Assembly: GCA_964432885.1 (NCBI GenBank)
Contig: CAYSPG010000001.1
Span: 310,001-374,000, forward strand
Direction of reading: 5' to 3'
DNA: 64,000 bases
DNA from: CAYSPG01 sp964432885
GTDB taxonomy: Bacteria; Bacteroidota; Bacteroidia; AKYH767-A; OLB10
The position numbers and the translations under genes were made by a program. Positions 52,920 through 61,793 of the stretch are shown here, in pieces; position 1 is the first letter of the stretch; every line of letters begins with the position of its first letter. The notes under the pieces were generated by a model. It had not been told where the DNA came from, searched no databases, and saw only the letters and a list, made by a program, of their open reading frames with translations.

Positions 52920-54869
52920 CTACAAAACTCCATTCACAAAATACATATCAATTTCGCCCTTGCCTTTTGCAGTAATTTTTCCACGGTGAGTACAGGTAAA
53001 TTTATTTTTTACCAACTCAAATGTTGTTGCGCTGATATTTACTTTTCCTGGCTCTCCGCTGCTTTCCATCCGGCTTGCAATGTTTACGGTATCGCCCCAT
53101 ATATCATAGGCAAATTTTTTAACTCCCACTATGCCTGCAACTACCGAACCGCTGTGTATGCCAATTCTAATATCTAAAAACAATTTACCCTCAGCTTCTC
53201 TTTTACGATTATGTTGCAGCATAAAATTTTGAATATCCAATGCAGCATTCACAACATCAAAAGCGTGGGTAGCATTTGCTGTTGGCAAACCTCCTGCAGC
53301 CATGTATGCATCGCCAATGGTTTTTATTTTTTCAACACCATGCTTTTGCATTATATGGTCAAATGCTGAGAAGCACTCATTTATTTCGGCAACCAATTGT
53401 TTTGGTGTAAGGTTTTCCGATAACTGTGTAAATCCTTTAAAATCGGTAAATAAAACGGTTACTTGTCCCATCAATTGTGCATCGGCACTGCCCTTTGCTT
53501 TAAGTTCTTCGGCCACTTCTTCGGGCAAAATATTTAACAGCAAATCATCGCTGCGTTTTTTTTGTTTTTCAACTTCCTTTTTTTCTGCAACAACTTCTGC
53601 TGTACGTTCAGATACCTTTTGTTCAAGCTCACGGTTTACTTTTGTTTGCAGTTGTTGGTTTTCTTCAAGTTGAATAATAATTCTTTTCTGTTTGTTTTCA
53701 TTTTCTTTTTTCAAAACGTTTATACGGTCCGCAAGTGCAAATGATAACAGTGCAACCTCTGCCATGTGCCCCATAAATATACCATGTGTGTTAAAAAAGT
53801 TGCTTGGTACCACATTATTAAGAGCAAGGATAAACAGAATTACAAGACATAAGAAAGCCGTCCAGCCAACGAGAAAATATTTTGCATTTGGAATACCACG
53901 CCTTAAACTAATAACACCTGTTACAATAAAGAAAATGCACAACAACAAACTGAACATTTGCGACAACATTAATGCCACCAAAAAAACTCCGGCAAGATTT
54001 AATAATGCCAGGAAAATAAATACAACAAAAAATGTCCACCCGATATAATAAAGTGCTTTCTGGTCTTTTTTGATATTGAGAAAGCGTAGTGTAAAAAGAA
54101 CAATGGCGCAATTGGTAAGACTTACAAAAATTGGAACCATTGGGTTGATACCAGGATTGTTTGGCCATAAAAATTTAAATCCAAAGCCTTCTAAACCTAA
54201 ATAAAAAATTACTGAAAATAAAATGTACAGCAGGTAATAAAGATAGCTGCGTTCGTGAACCGATAAATAAATAAAAAAGTTATAGATAAATGCAAAAATC
54301 ATAACGCCCATATAAAGGCCCCAAAACAGGTTGTTTAACTGGTTATGTTCAGCAAATTTATTTTTGGATGAAACCGCAATTGGAATTTGAAAAGGATAAA
54401 TGCTTTGTCCCTTTATATAAATGTTTGATTGGGATGAATCGCTAAGTTGTAAATTAAATAACCAGTTTTCAGAATTAATTTGCCGCTGGTGAAATGGTTT
54501 TAAAGCACCACCAGAAAATAACATAGAGCAACTTTGTCCATTAAATTCAAATATTTCCAGTTGATTTAACAGAGGTGCATTTATCTCAAGAAAAAGTTCT
54601 TTTTCTGTTTTACTAAAAACAGAAAAGCGAATCCAAACAGTATGAGGGGTGTTACCAAGATTTAAAATATCCGTAGTACATGGAGTAAATTTTTGAGCAA
54701 TAACGTTGTCAACATTTAATTTTTGTGTAGTGTCAACAAAGTACTCAAGATTTTTTCCAAGAAACTTTCGCTCGTCTGTATTTATCTGCACAGCCTCCTG
54801 TGCAAACAGCGAAGCAGCAAAATTCGCCCAAATGCAAACAAGAATAAAAAATGTTTTATATGTTTTCAC
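52920..54869 (-). CDS. 7TM-DISM receptor adenylate cyclase (class III)
   Basis: This protein has 649 residues from GTG 54869, where KTYKTFFILVCIWANFAASLFA makes a signal peptide. The upstream TTG at 54890 is less fitting. Residues about 35-170 form a 7TMR-DISMED2-like extracellular domain (PHTVWIRFSVFS) and 180-385 seven membrane helices. A coiled coil (about 385-440) and a cyclase domain follow. Catalytic residues are complete: metal Asp476 (FTDFKGF) and Asp520 (TIGD), Lys516 and Asp589 (YDIWGD) for adenine selectivity, Asn596 and Arg600 (NIASRM). It should make cAMP in response to an extracytoplasmic ligand. Its start lies inside the end of the FAD oxidoreductase gene. Confidence 0.88.
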   Translation of the reverse strand: MKTYKTFFILVCIWANFAASLFAQEAVQINTDERKFLGKNLEYFVDTTQKLNVDNVIAQKFTPCTTDILNLGNTPHTVWIRFSVFSKTEKELFLEINAPLLNQLEIFEFNGQSCSMLFSGGALKPFHQRQINSENWLFNLQLSDSSQSNIYIKGQSIYPFQIPIAVSSKNKFAEHNQLNNLFWGLYMGVMIFAFIYNFFIYLSVHERSYLYYLLYILFSVIFYLGLEGFGFKFLWPNNPGINPMVPIFVSLTNCAIVLFTLRFLNIKKDQKALYYIGWTFFVVFIFLALLNLAGVFLVALMLSQMFSLLLCIFFIVTGVISLRRGIPNAKYFLVGWTAFLCLVILFILALNNVVPSNFFNTHGIFMGHMAEVALLSFALADRINVLKKENENKQKRIIIQLEENQQLQTKVNRELEQKVSERTAEVVAEKKEVEKQKKRSDDLLLNILPEEVAEELKAKGSADAQLMGQVTVLFTDFKGFTQLSENLTPKQLVAEINECFSAFDHIMQKHGVEKIKTIGDAYMAAGGLPTANATHAFDVVNAALDIQNFMLQHNRKREAEGKLFLDIRIGIHSGSVVAGIVGVKKFAYDIWGDTVNIASRMESSGEPGKVNISATTFELVKNKFTCTHRGKITAKGKGEIDMYFVNGVL

Positions 54870-56421
54870 GAATAATGGGTGTATTGCCAAACAACATTTT
54901 TTGTTTTTTTTCTAATTCAGAACTTAAAGGTGTGCCAATAGATTGCTGGTAGTTGAAAAAATTATTGGGGTCATATTTTTGTTTAATCGCCACTAACTGA
55001 TTGTAATATTCTCCCCAATAAGCCCACTGAAATCCGGTTTGGTCTCTGTTAGGATAATTTTGATACGAATGTCCATTGGTGTATTGTTCCATAAACTGGT
55101 ACAATGAAATAATCCATTGCCTGTTTTTTTCCTGATCATTGGTAACCTTATCAAAAAATACAATGCAGTAAAAATCCATTGTTGCACTGCGATGGATAAA
55201 GGATGATTGCTCAACAGGATATTGATTAATGACACCACCGTATCCTTCTAAATCCAACATACCATACGTATTAGGAACTGTTTTAAAAAACTGTAAAATG
55301 TTTTTATAATCATCAATACTAAGCGATCGTGAAATGTATGCGCTGCGTCCGTAAAATTTAATTGTTGGCAATTGGTTTTCGGGAATAGCGGGAATGCCTT
55401 CTAACACACTGTTATTTATAAAAGAATATTTTCCCTGCTGTTTAAAAACAACTGTGGCACCCGGCACTGCCATTAATGGAGCAATGGCTGCATTCAACTC
55501 AGCTTCATTGCCAATAAACCCACCACCAAAGCGAACTTTTTTATGGCCATCACCTGCAATATCGGTAAACACCAAAGTTTCAATTCCCATATTAGGGTAT
55601 TGAAACCCGGTTAAAAAATTTTGTTGGATAGCATACAAAGCCTGCGCAGCATTCGTGGTATCGTTTTCAAAATCCCATGCAATGGAAATACCCCAAATAA
55701 GTCCAAGCGGAAATATTTTATATTTTATACTTAAGAGTACACCAAAGTTTCCTCCGGTACCACCGCGCACTGCCCAAAACAAATCACTGTTTTGATTGGC
55801 ACTGGCAACAACCAAACTTCCATCGGCAAGCATCACAGTAATTTCAAGTACACAATCGCTTTGTATGCCATAGTTGCGCGATGTAAGTCCGTATCCCCCA
55901 CCCTGCATGTAACCGGCAACCGAAACTGACGGGCAGCCACCACCGGGTAAGTGCATACCATAAAATTCTAAAGCAGGATTCAAATCATTAAAAGTAATTC
56001 CGGCTTGCACCCATGCGGTTTGGTTAACGGTATCAACGTAAACACTTTTCAAACCACTGATGTCTATAACCATTCCATCACAAACTGAATAATCGGCAAG
56101 GCTGTGCCCACCCGAACGAATTGCAGTTTGCAATTTATAATCGGTTGCAAATTTCAGACACACTTGTATGTCCATATAATTCGAGACATAAACAATCAAC
56201 AATGGATTAGCAGGAAAAATATTGTTAAATTCTCTTTTATCCTCTTCATAGCCGGGCGACCATGGATACACTACTCTTGCACCAACAGATGTCTCAAAAG
56301 CTGCAAGTTGTTCCTTGGTAATAGCAGTTCCTGATGGAATTGCAACGACACTATCAGTTCCAACTAAAAAATTTAAGTTTTGCTTTTTTGCAATTTCACT
56401 TTTGGATAATTTAAATCTCAT
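54856..56421 (-). CDS. FAD-linked oxidase, berberine-bridge-enzyme type, probably bicovalent flavin
   Basis: This 521-residue protein has an FAD-binding PCMH-type domain with IRSGGHSLADYS (His106, 8-alpha-histidyl site) and GGGCPSVSVAGYMQGGGYG (Cys163, 6-S-cysteinyl site). VRGGTGGNFGVLLS follows, and a C-terminal BBE motif with YWGEYYNQLVAIKQKYDPNN. Enzymes of this type oxidise sugars or plant-type natural products and produce H2O2. No signal peptide is visible. Its final 14 bases overlap the adenylate cyclase gene, so the two are probably translated together. Confidence 0.87.
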   Translation of the reverse strand: MRFKLSKSEIAKKQNLNFLVGTDSVVAIPSGTAITKEQLAAFETSVGARVVYPWSPGYEEDKREFNNIFPANPLLIVYVSNYMDIQVCLKFATDYKLQTAIRSGGHSLADYSVCDGMVIDISGLKSVYVDTVNQTAWVQAGITFNDLNPALEFYGMHLPGGGCPSVSVAGYMQGGGYGLTSRNYGIQSDCVLEITVMLADGSLVVASANQNSDLFWAVRGGTGGNFGVLLSIKYKIFPLGLIWGISIAWDFENDTTNAAQALYAIQQNFLTGFQYPNMGIETLVFTDIAGDGHKKVRFGGGFIGNEAELNAAIAPLMAVPGATVVFKQQGKYSFINNSVLEGIPAIPENQLPTIKFYGRSAYISRSLSIDDYKNILQFFKTVPNTYGMLDLEGYGGVINQYPVEQSSFIHRSATMDFYCIVFFDKVTNDQEKNRQWIISLYQFMEQYTNGHSYQNYPNRDQTGFQWAYWGEYYNQLVAIKQKYDPNNFFNYQQSIGTPLSSELEKKQKMLFGNTPIIRENI

Positions 56422-56593
56422 GTTTGTTGTTTTTAAGGTTTGTTGTGTGGCTAATTGTTCAACATAAATATACCATCACTATGAAACTGATACCGTATTG
56501 TTGGTTTGACAAATGTAATATAACAGGTTGTTTATCCAAATTTAAATCGCTATTGCCTGAGTTTTAAAAAAATTGAGTTGTTAGAAAAAATAA

Positions 56594-56624
56594 TTTGCCA
56601 ATCCCCTAAAAAAAATTATTTTTG
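56594..56624 (+). promoter_or_regulatory. Promoter: TTTG - N19 - TATTTTTG
   Basis: The -33 TTTG (56594-56597) and the -7 TATTTTTG (56617-56624) are separated by 19 bases, an excellent fit to the Bacteroidota consensus. It lies 17 bases before the ATG of the oxidase subunit III-like gene. Confidence 0.72.
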
Positions 56625-56641
56625 GTGCTTTATATAAAGCC

Positions 56642-57268
56642 ATGCCCGCCAACAAAACAACCAAAACAGAAAAGTCAACAGGTATTTCGAGGGTTGAAAA
56701 ATTTCATCCCTTAAAAACCTTTTTGTTTTTTGGATTGCTTGGTAGCACAGTGGTTTTTTTAACCATCACCTTTCTTTACCTAACTACCATTAACAAGCAA
56801 CCTGCAATAGCCAACTTTGTTTTACCAAAAGCTTTTACCATTAGTACGCTGCTGCTTTTATTCAGTAGTTACACTATTTCACGTTCGTTAAAAGCATTTA
56901 ACAACGATTCATTTGATAATCTTTTAAAATCAGTAATTACAACACTTTGTCTTGCACTGATATTTTGTGTTTCACAATTTTTTGGTTGGAAAAACCTATT
57001 TGATGCCGGCTTTTTGCTTTCATCTCAGGTTGGTATTTCTTATTTATATGTGCTTACCGGTTTGCATTTTTTGCATGTAGTTGTAGGCATTGGTTTTTTA
57101 ATTTACCTTACTTATAAAGCCTATAGCAAGTCACAGGACATGGTGGATTCGCTCATGTATTTTAGTGATAAAAACCAGCAGGCTAAGCTTGAGTTGGTTT
57201 GTATTTTTTGGCACTTTGTAGATTTTTTATGGCTATGCATGTTTCTTATGTTTCTGTTTACATTCTGA
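56642..57268 (+). CDS. Heme-copper oxidase subunit III-like protein
   Basis: This 208-residue protein has five membrane helices. The subunit III marks are KFHPLKTFLFFGLLGSTVVF at the first helix, VLTGLHFLHVVVGIGFLIYL at the fourth and FWHFVDFLWLCMFLMFLF at the last. Subunit III stabilises cytochrome oxidase. NorE-like stand-alone members also exist. No subunit I or II gene is near, so this copy is an orphan. It has a strong promoter and is followed 7 bases later by a lipoprotein gene. Confidence 0.85.
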   Translation: MPANKTTKTEKSTGISRVEKFHPLKTFLFFGLLGSTVVFLTITFLYLTTINKQPAIANFVLPKAFTISTLLLLFSSYTISRSLKAFNNDSFDNLLKSVITTLCLALIFCVSQFFGWKNLFDAGFLLSSQVGISYLYVLTGLHFLHVVVGIGFLIYLTYKAYSKSQDMVDSLMYFSDKNQQAKLELVCIFWHFVDFLWLCMFLMFLFTF

Positions 57269-57275
57269 TTTTAAT

Positions 57276-58259
57276 TTGCGTTTATTCTCTTACACTTCAG
57301 CTAATTTTTTAAGCGCACTTATTTTATTCCTGCTTTATGTTTCATGCAAGAAAGAAAAACTTGAAATTGCATTTTCTCAATCCGAATCGGGAACAGAAAA
57401 AAATATTTACAATGTTTTTGGCTTAACAAAAGACACCTTGTTTGCATGTGGAGGCGAAAATCAAAGGGGATTTGTTTTACAAAGTACTGATGGTGGAAAA
57501 ACATGGCGAACACTAAACGATAAATTCAAGCGTAACCTACATTCCGTTTTTTTTGTAAATGCATTAAAAGGTTTCTGCGGCAGCGATTCAACCAATATTT
57601 TTTTTACAAATGACGGAGGCAATTCCTGGTCAGAATATTTTGATTTTACCGGAGTTCCATATCAATACAGAGTTCCGCTTCATAAAATATTTTTCAGCAA
57701 TGTGGAAAATGCCTTTGCCGTAGGTGGTATAAATTTTGGAAGAGGTATTATTTATCATTCAAATGACACAGGAACAAACTGGCATACCCACGGCTTTGAC
57801 CATGAAATGCGATGCATAACTCAAAGTGAAGTAGGAATTTTTTCGGGTGGATATGGCACCATTGTTTTTTCAAACGACAATGAGAATTGGAAAATTTCAA
57901 ACTCGACCAACGAATTTTTTACTGGCATGGTCTTTATTTCCAACTACAAAGGTTTTGCATGCGGATATGATGGAGGTATTTACAAAACCACGGATGCAGG
58001 AAATTCATGGAGCAACGAGAAAAAATCAAACAACAGCATCTCCACCACTCGCGACCATTTTTTATGTGCCGATTTTTTTAACAATACTATTGTAATGTGC
58101 GGCCTTGATGGAATAATGGCTTACAGCACCGATGGTGGCGAAAACTGGGAAACCGGCAAAACATTTAATAACGAAAAAATTAATGCGCTTAAGATGCTAA
58201 ATCAAAATAAAGGCATTGCTGTTGGAAATAACGGAAAGATTTTTTTGTTTGAGTTATAA
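57276..58259 (+). CDS. Lipoprotein with YCF48/BNR-type beta-propeller
   Basis: This 327-residue protein starts at TTG 57276 (no ATG lies before the lipobox) with LLYVSC (Cys24). Repeats carry Asp-box marks: STDGGKTWRTL, TNDGGNSWSEY, SNDTGTNWHTH, TTDAGNSWSNE, STDGGENWETG, at about 45-residue spacing. Their linkers read KGFCGSD, AFAVGG, KGFACGYDGGIY and KGIAVGNNGKIF. This is the YCF48/Hcf136 fold, known from photosystem II assembly but widespread in secreted proteins. It probably is a surface lipoprotein. It is co-transcribed with the subunit III-like gene. Confidence 0.82.
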   Translation: MRLFSYTSANFLSALILFLLYVSCKKEKLEIAFSQSESGTEKNIYNVFGLTKDTLFACGGENQRGFVLQSTDGGKTWRTLNDKFKRNLHSVFFVNALKGFCGSDSTNIFFTNDGGNSWSEYFDFTGVPYQYRVPLHKIFFSNVENAFAVGGINFGRGIIYHSNDTGTNWHTHGFDHEMRCITQSEVGIFSGGYGTIVFSNDNENWKISNSTNEFFTGMVFISNYKGFACGYDGGIYKTTDAGNSWSNEKKSNNSISTTRDHFLCADFFNNTIVMCGLDGIMAYSTDGGENWETGKTFNNEKINALKMLNQNKGIAVGNNGKIFLFEL

Positions 58260-59639
58260 AAGTCTTTGGTTTGTTTTTCCTGTATCCTCTTCAAAAAATT
58301 CGTGTGCTGTTCCACGGCTTATATGATTTTCTAACTGCCTCACAATACCGGCTGCACGTTTGCCATGCTCGCTTATAATGCGAAGATTTTCTTTCAGTAA
58401 TCTTTCGCTTTCTCTTTTTTCTTCTTCGCCTTTAGGGGTCATCACATCATCAAGCAAACCAACCGACATTTCAGAAAAATTATTTACAAAATTTAATGGA
58501 TTAGAAATTTCGTGCGCCATACGTGAAGCCAGTATTCCAAAGGCAGCAAGTTTTTCACTTCTTATCAATTGCGATTGTGCTTGTTTTAATTTCTCATTAA
58601 CCTCGCGTTGCTTTTGATAACTATTGTACATAAACACCAAAAAAGCGATGGAAATTATGACTCCGGCAAAACCCAAATAGGTTAACATTTTTTGTTCGTG
58701 CAATTGTACTTCATTAATTTCTTTTTCGCGCACAATTCTTAAACTGTCGGCAGCCTGTCGCTTGTCAAAATCAAACTGCATTTGCATCTGTTTTATTTTT
58801 CCTGAATTATCTGCATTGCGAAGTTCTGTTTCTATGTCATCAAATTTTAAACGTATTGCGTATGCATTTTTAAAATCATTTCGCTTTACATAAATTTTTT
58901 CCAATCCCTGGTAGGCTTCATCAATCAAATGCTTTTCCCCTTCTTCAAGTGCAAGGTCAAGTCCACGCGTAGCAAATTTTAGTGCTTCATCAAGTTTGTT
59001 TTGTTTTTCATACACTTCGCCAATATCATGGCACGCTGCCGAAATACTTCTTCTGTTTTTTATTTTTTCGGCAAGTGTAAGCGCTTCAAAATAATGGTTA
59101 AGAGCCTCGGTGTAATTTCCAAGTTTCATGTAAACAAATCCAATAAGATCGGTATTTTTTACAACTCCTAACTGATTTCCTGTTTGTGTATCCAGTTCCA
59201 ATGCCCGTCTGAAAAAAAGAAGTGCTTTGGTATAATCTGGCAAATCAGCATAGTCGTGTCCCATACGATTAAGCACCTCGGATACACCTGCTTTGTTGTT
59301 TAGTTTCAAATAAATATCAAGCGCCTTTTGATGATAAACAAGTGCTCCTTCGTTATCCTTAATGTACCAATACACAATACCTGTTTGATTATAAGCCCGT
59401 GCTATTCCTTCAGGATAGTTTAATTGCTGTGATAGAATCAATGCCTCGTCTGCGTATTTTTTTGCCAAAGCATATTCGGCATACTTCCATTTTAGTTTAC
59501 ATAAAGTTACCAGCAGTTCTACTTTGTTGGTATCATCAACATTTGTATTTATAGCTATAAGTAACGAGTCGGTACTATGAACATTTTGTCCAATACAAAA
59601 TTGTGAAATGAAAATAAAACAGAAGATTGTCTTTTTCAT
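58254..59639 (-). CDS. TPR histidine-kinase-like protein lacking the ATPase domain
   Basis: This 461-residue protein has a signal peptide (1-18) and about six TPR motifs (35-265). One membrane helix (319-338) is followed by a coiled coil and a DHp helix pair with phospho-acceptor His376 in SRMAHEISNPLNFVNNFSEM. It stops at residue 461 shortly after RAAGIVRQLENHISRG, so the HATPase domain that should follow is absent. The stop overlaps the stop of the convergent lipoprotein gene by 6 bases. It could be a substrate of another kinase, a dimerisation partner, or a decayed kinase. It precedes no regulator gene. Confidence 0.8.
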   Translation of the reverse strand: MKKTIFCFIFISQFCIGQNVHSTDSLLIAINTNVDDTNKVELLVTLCKLKWKYAEYALAKKYADEALILSQQLNYPEGIARAYNQTGIVYWYIKDNEGALVYHQKALDIYLKLNNKAGVSEVLNRMGHDYADLPDYTKALLFFRRALELDTQTGNQLGVVKNTDLIGFVYMKLGNYTEALNHYFEALTLAEKIKNRRSISAACHDIGEVYEKQNKLDEALKFATRGLDLALEEGEKHLIDEAYQGLEKIYVKRNDFKNAYAIRLKFDDIETELRNADNSGKIKQMQMQFDFDKRQAADSLRIVREKEINEVQLHEQKMLTYLGFAGVIISIAFLVFMYNSYQKQREVNEKLKQAQSQLIRSEKLAAFGILASRMAHEISNPLNFVNNFSEMSVGLLDDVMTPKGEEEKRESERLLKENLRIISEHGKRAAGIVRQLENHISRGTAHEFFEEDTGKTNQRLL

Positions 59640-59657
59640 ATCTGCAAAAATAAAAAC

Positions 59658-61721
59658 TTAAACTTGGTTATAACTTGCCTTAACAAAGTACATTCTCACT
59701 TTTCCTTTTCCTTTGGCTTCAATCTCACCACGGTATTCACAATTGAATTTATTTTTTACCAATTCATATGTTGTTCCGCTGACGTTTACTTTACCTGCTT
59801 CGCCTGATGATTCCATGCGCGATGCAATGTTTACTGTATCACCCCATATATCATAAGCGAATTTTTTTACTCCTACAATTCCTGCCACTACACTTCCGGT
59901 ATGTACTCCAATTCTGATTTCAAAAATTTCTTTACCTGTATTTTTTCTTTCGAGTAAATGTTGTTGCATAAATTGCTGAATCTCCAATGCAGCGCGCACA
60001 ACATCTTCAGCATGAGTATTATTTGCAACCGGCAAACCACCTGCGCACATATAGCTATCACCAATGGTTTTTATTTTTTCTATTCCATACTTAGTAATGA
60101 TGTTGTCGAATGCTTTGAAGCACGAATCAATTTCACTAACCAATTCCTGAGGCGAAAGCTTTTCAGAAATCTGAGTAAATCCTTTGAAGTCGGTGAACAT
60201 GACAGTGACTTCATCAAACTGTTTTGCATCTGCACTTCCTTTTTCTTTTAATTCTTCTGCAACTTCTTCTGGAAGAATATTGAGCAACAACTCATCACTT
60301 AGTTTTCGTGCCTTTGATATTTTATTTCGTTGACGATATACAACAATTAAAAACATAACAACTGCTGCAAGTCCTACAGTTATAGAATTGCGTATTATTT
60401 TTTGTTTTTTTATTTCGGCTTTGGCAAGTGCGTCTTTCTTCTCCTGCTCCGCTTTTTCTGCAGCTTCCTTTTTATCGAAATCATATTGAACCTGATTCCG
60501 CAAAATTTTCTTTGTGTTTTCTGCATTGTAAATACTATCGCGTATGCTTATGTACTTGTAATGATTAAAGTAGGCATTTTTCCAGTTGCCTCTTAAACTA
60601 TCATAAAGCTGTTTGCTGTATAAATAATCAGTAAGTAATGCACGCGTGTCAAGTTGTTTTCCATAGTGCTCTGCAGAATCAAGCGCACTTTTTGCCAAAT
60701 CGGGTTGATGCAGTCGTATATAACAGATACTAAGCTTACTGTATTTTTCAGCAACAAGATGATTTGCATTTACCAAAAGATAATTTTGTATAGCAGATTT
60801 GAAACCCGCAACTGCATCCGAAAAATTATTCTGAAGAATTTGAATTTCGGCTTTCTTGCTTTGAGCTTCGCCCATACACGTTTTATCATTAATTTTTTTA
60901 CCGTACTCATGAGCCAATGAAGCAGCTTTAACTGCTTTAGGATAATTTTTTAGATTCGTATACGCATCAGCCAGCAAAACATAATTGGCTGACAGATTAA
61001 TAAAGTCGTTAGTTTTAAGAAAATTTTCAGATGCCTTTAAAATATACGGAATGGCTTCCTTATCCTTATCTAATTTTAAAAAATCGCCTGCCAGATTTGC
61101 TGATGCAACAGCAGCACCATAATCATCTTTCAATAATTCAAATGCTCTTAAAGCCTCCATGTTTAATCTGGATGATTCAGGATAATTTCCTTGCATATCA
61201 TACACCCATGAAATAATCAGATACAGTCCTGAGAGTTGCTCCTTGTCGCCAGCTTTTAAATAAATTTCTTTTGCTTTTAAAAAATACTTTAAGGCCTCAG
61301 GATAATTTCCGCCATCTCCATAATCCTGACCAATAATAACATTCAAACGTGCAATTGTGCTGGTAGCATTTTGATTTTCTGCCATCTTTAAAGCATCAAA
61401 ATGATACTTCAAAGCCATATCCATTTTTCCCAGTTTCCAGTAGATACGACCAATTTGCATTTTGGTGGTGATAACTCCCCAGTTGAGTTTTTGAGAAAGT
61501 TCAAGTGCCGGTTGAGTATATTTTAACCCTTCTTCTGAATTCTGCGAGATAAAAAAGTAAAGGATTTGGTCATATAATTTTATTTTGTTGGTATCCTCCT
61601 TTGAAACGCTAAGTTTTTGTATGAGTGAATCGATGCGTGATATGGAAGTGTTTTCTGCACTTGAGGAATGCGCAAGCAATAAAAAGTTAATAAAGAGAAA
61701 AAAGCTTGTTTTATTTTTCAT
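59658..61721 (-). CDS. TPR-linked class III adenylate cyclase
   Basis: This 687-residue protein has a signal peptide (1-22), a periplasmic TPR array (about 30-390), and a membrane helix near residue 450 (SITVGLAAVVMFLIVVY). The linker LSDELLLNILPEEVAEELKE leads to a catalytic domain. Metal Asp residues are in VMFTDFKGFTQ and IKTIGDSYM, adenine-selective Lys in EKIKTIGD and Asp in AYDIWGD, and NIASRM gives Asn and Arg. It should be an active adenylate cyclase sensing through the TPRs. It lies 18 bases upstream of the kinase-like gene, likely one transcript. Confidence 0.88.
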   Translation of the reverse strand: MKNKTSFFLFINFLLLAHSSSAENTSISRIDSLIQKLSVSKEDTNKIKLYDQILYFFISQNSEEGLKYTQPALELSQKLNWGVITTKMQIGRIYWKLGKMDMALKYHFDALKMAENQNATSTIARLNVIIGQDYGDGGNYPEALKYFLKAKEIYLKAGDKEQLSGLYLIISWVYDMQGNYPESSRLNMEALRAFELLKDDYGAAVASANLAGDFLKLDKDKEAIPYILKASENFLKTNDFINLSANYVLLADAYTNLKNYPKAVKAASLAHEYGKKINDKTCMGEAQSKKAEIQILQNNFSDAVAGFKSAIQNYLLVNANHLVAEKYSKLSICYIRLHQPDLAKSALDSAEHYGKQLDTRALLTDYLYSKQLYDSLRGNWKNAYFNHYKYISIRDSIYNAENTKKILRNQVQYDFDKKEAAEKAEQEKKDALAKAEIKKQKIIRNSITVGLAAVVMFLIVVYRQRNKISKARKLSDELLLNILPEEVAEELKEKGSADAKQFDEVTVMFTDFKGFTQISEKLSPQELVSEIDSCFKAFDNIITKYGIEKIKTIGDSYMCAGGLPVANNTHAEDVVRAALEIQQFMQQHLLERKNTGKEIFEIRIGVHTGSVVAGIVGVKKFAYDIWGDTVNIASRMESSGEAGKVNVSGTTYELVKNKFNCEYRGEIEAKGKGKVRMYFVKASYNQV

Positions 61722-61793
61722 TAATACAAGTAATTTCTATTTTACCTCAATGATCCCGATAAATATCGAAACGGGATTTCGTTTTTCTTATTT

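Noticed and set aside
54870..54890. TTG start for the 7TM-DISM cyclase
   Set aside because: It adds MAIHPLF before a better signal peptide that begins at GTG 54869 and lengthens the gene overlap.
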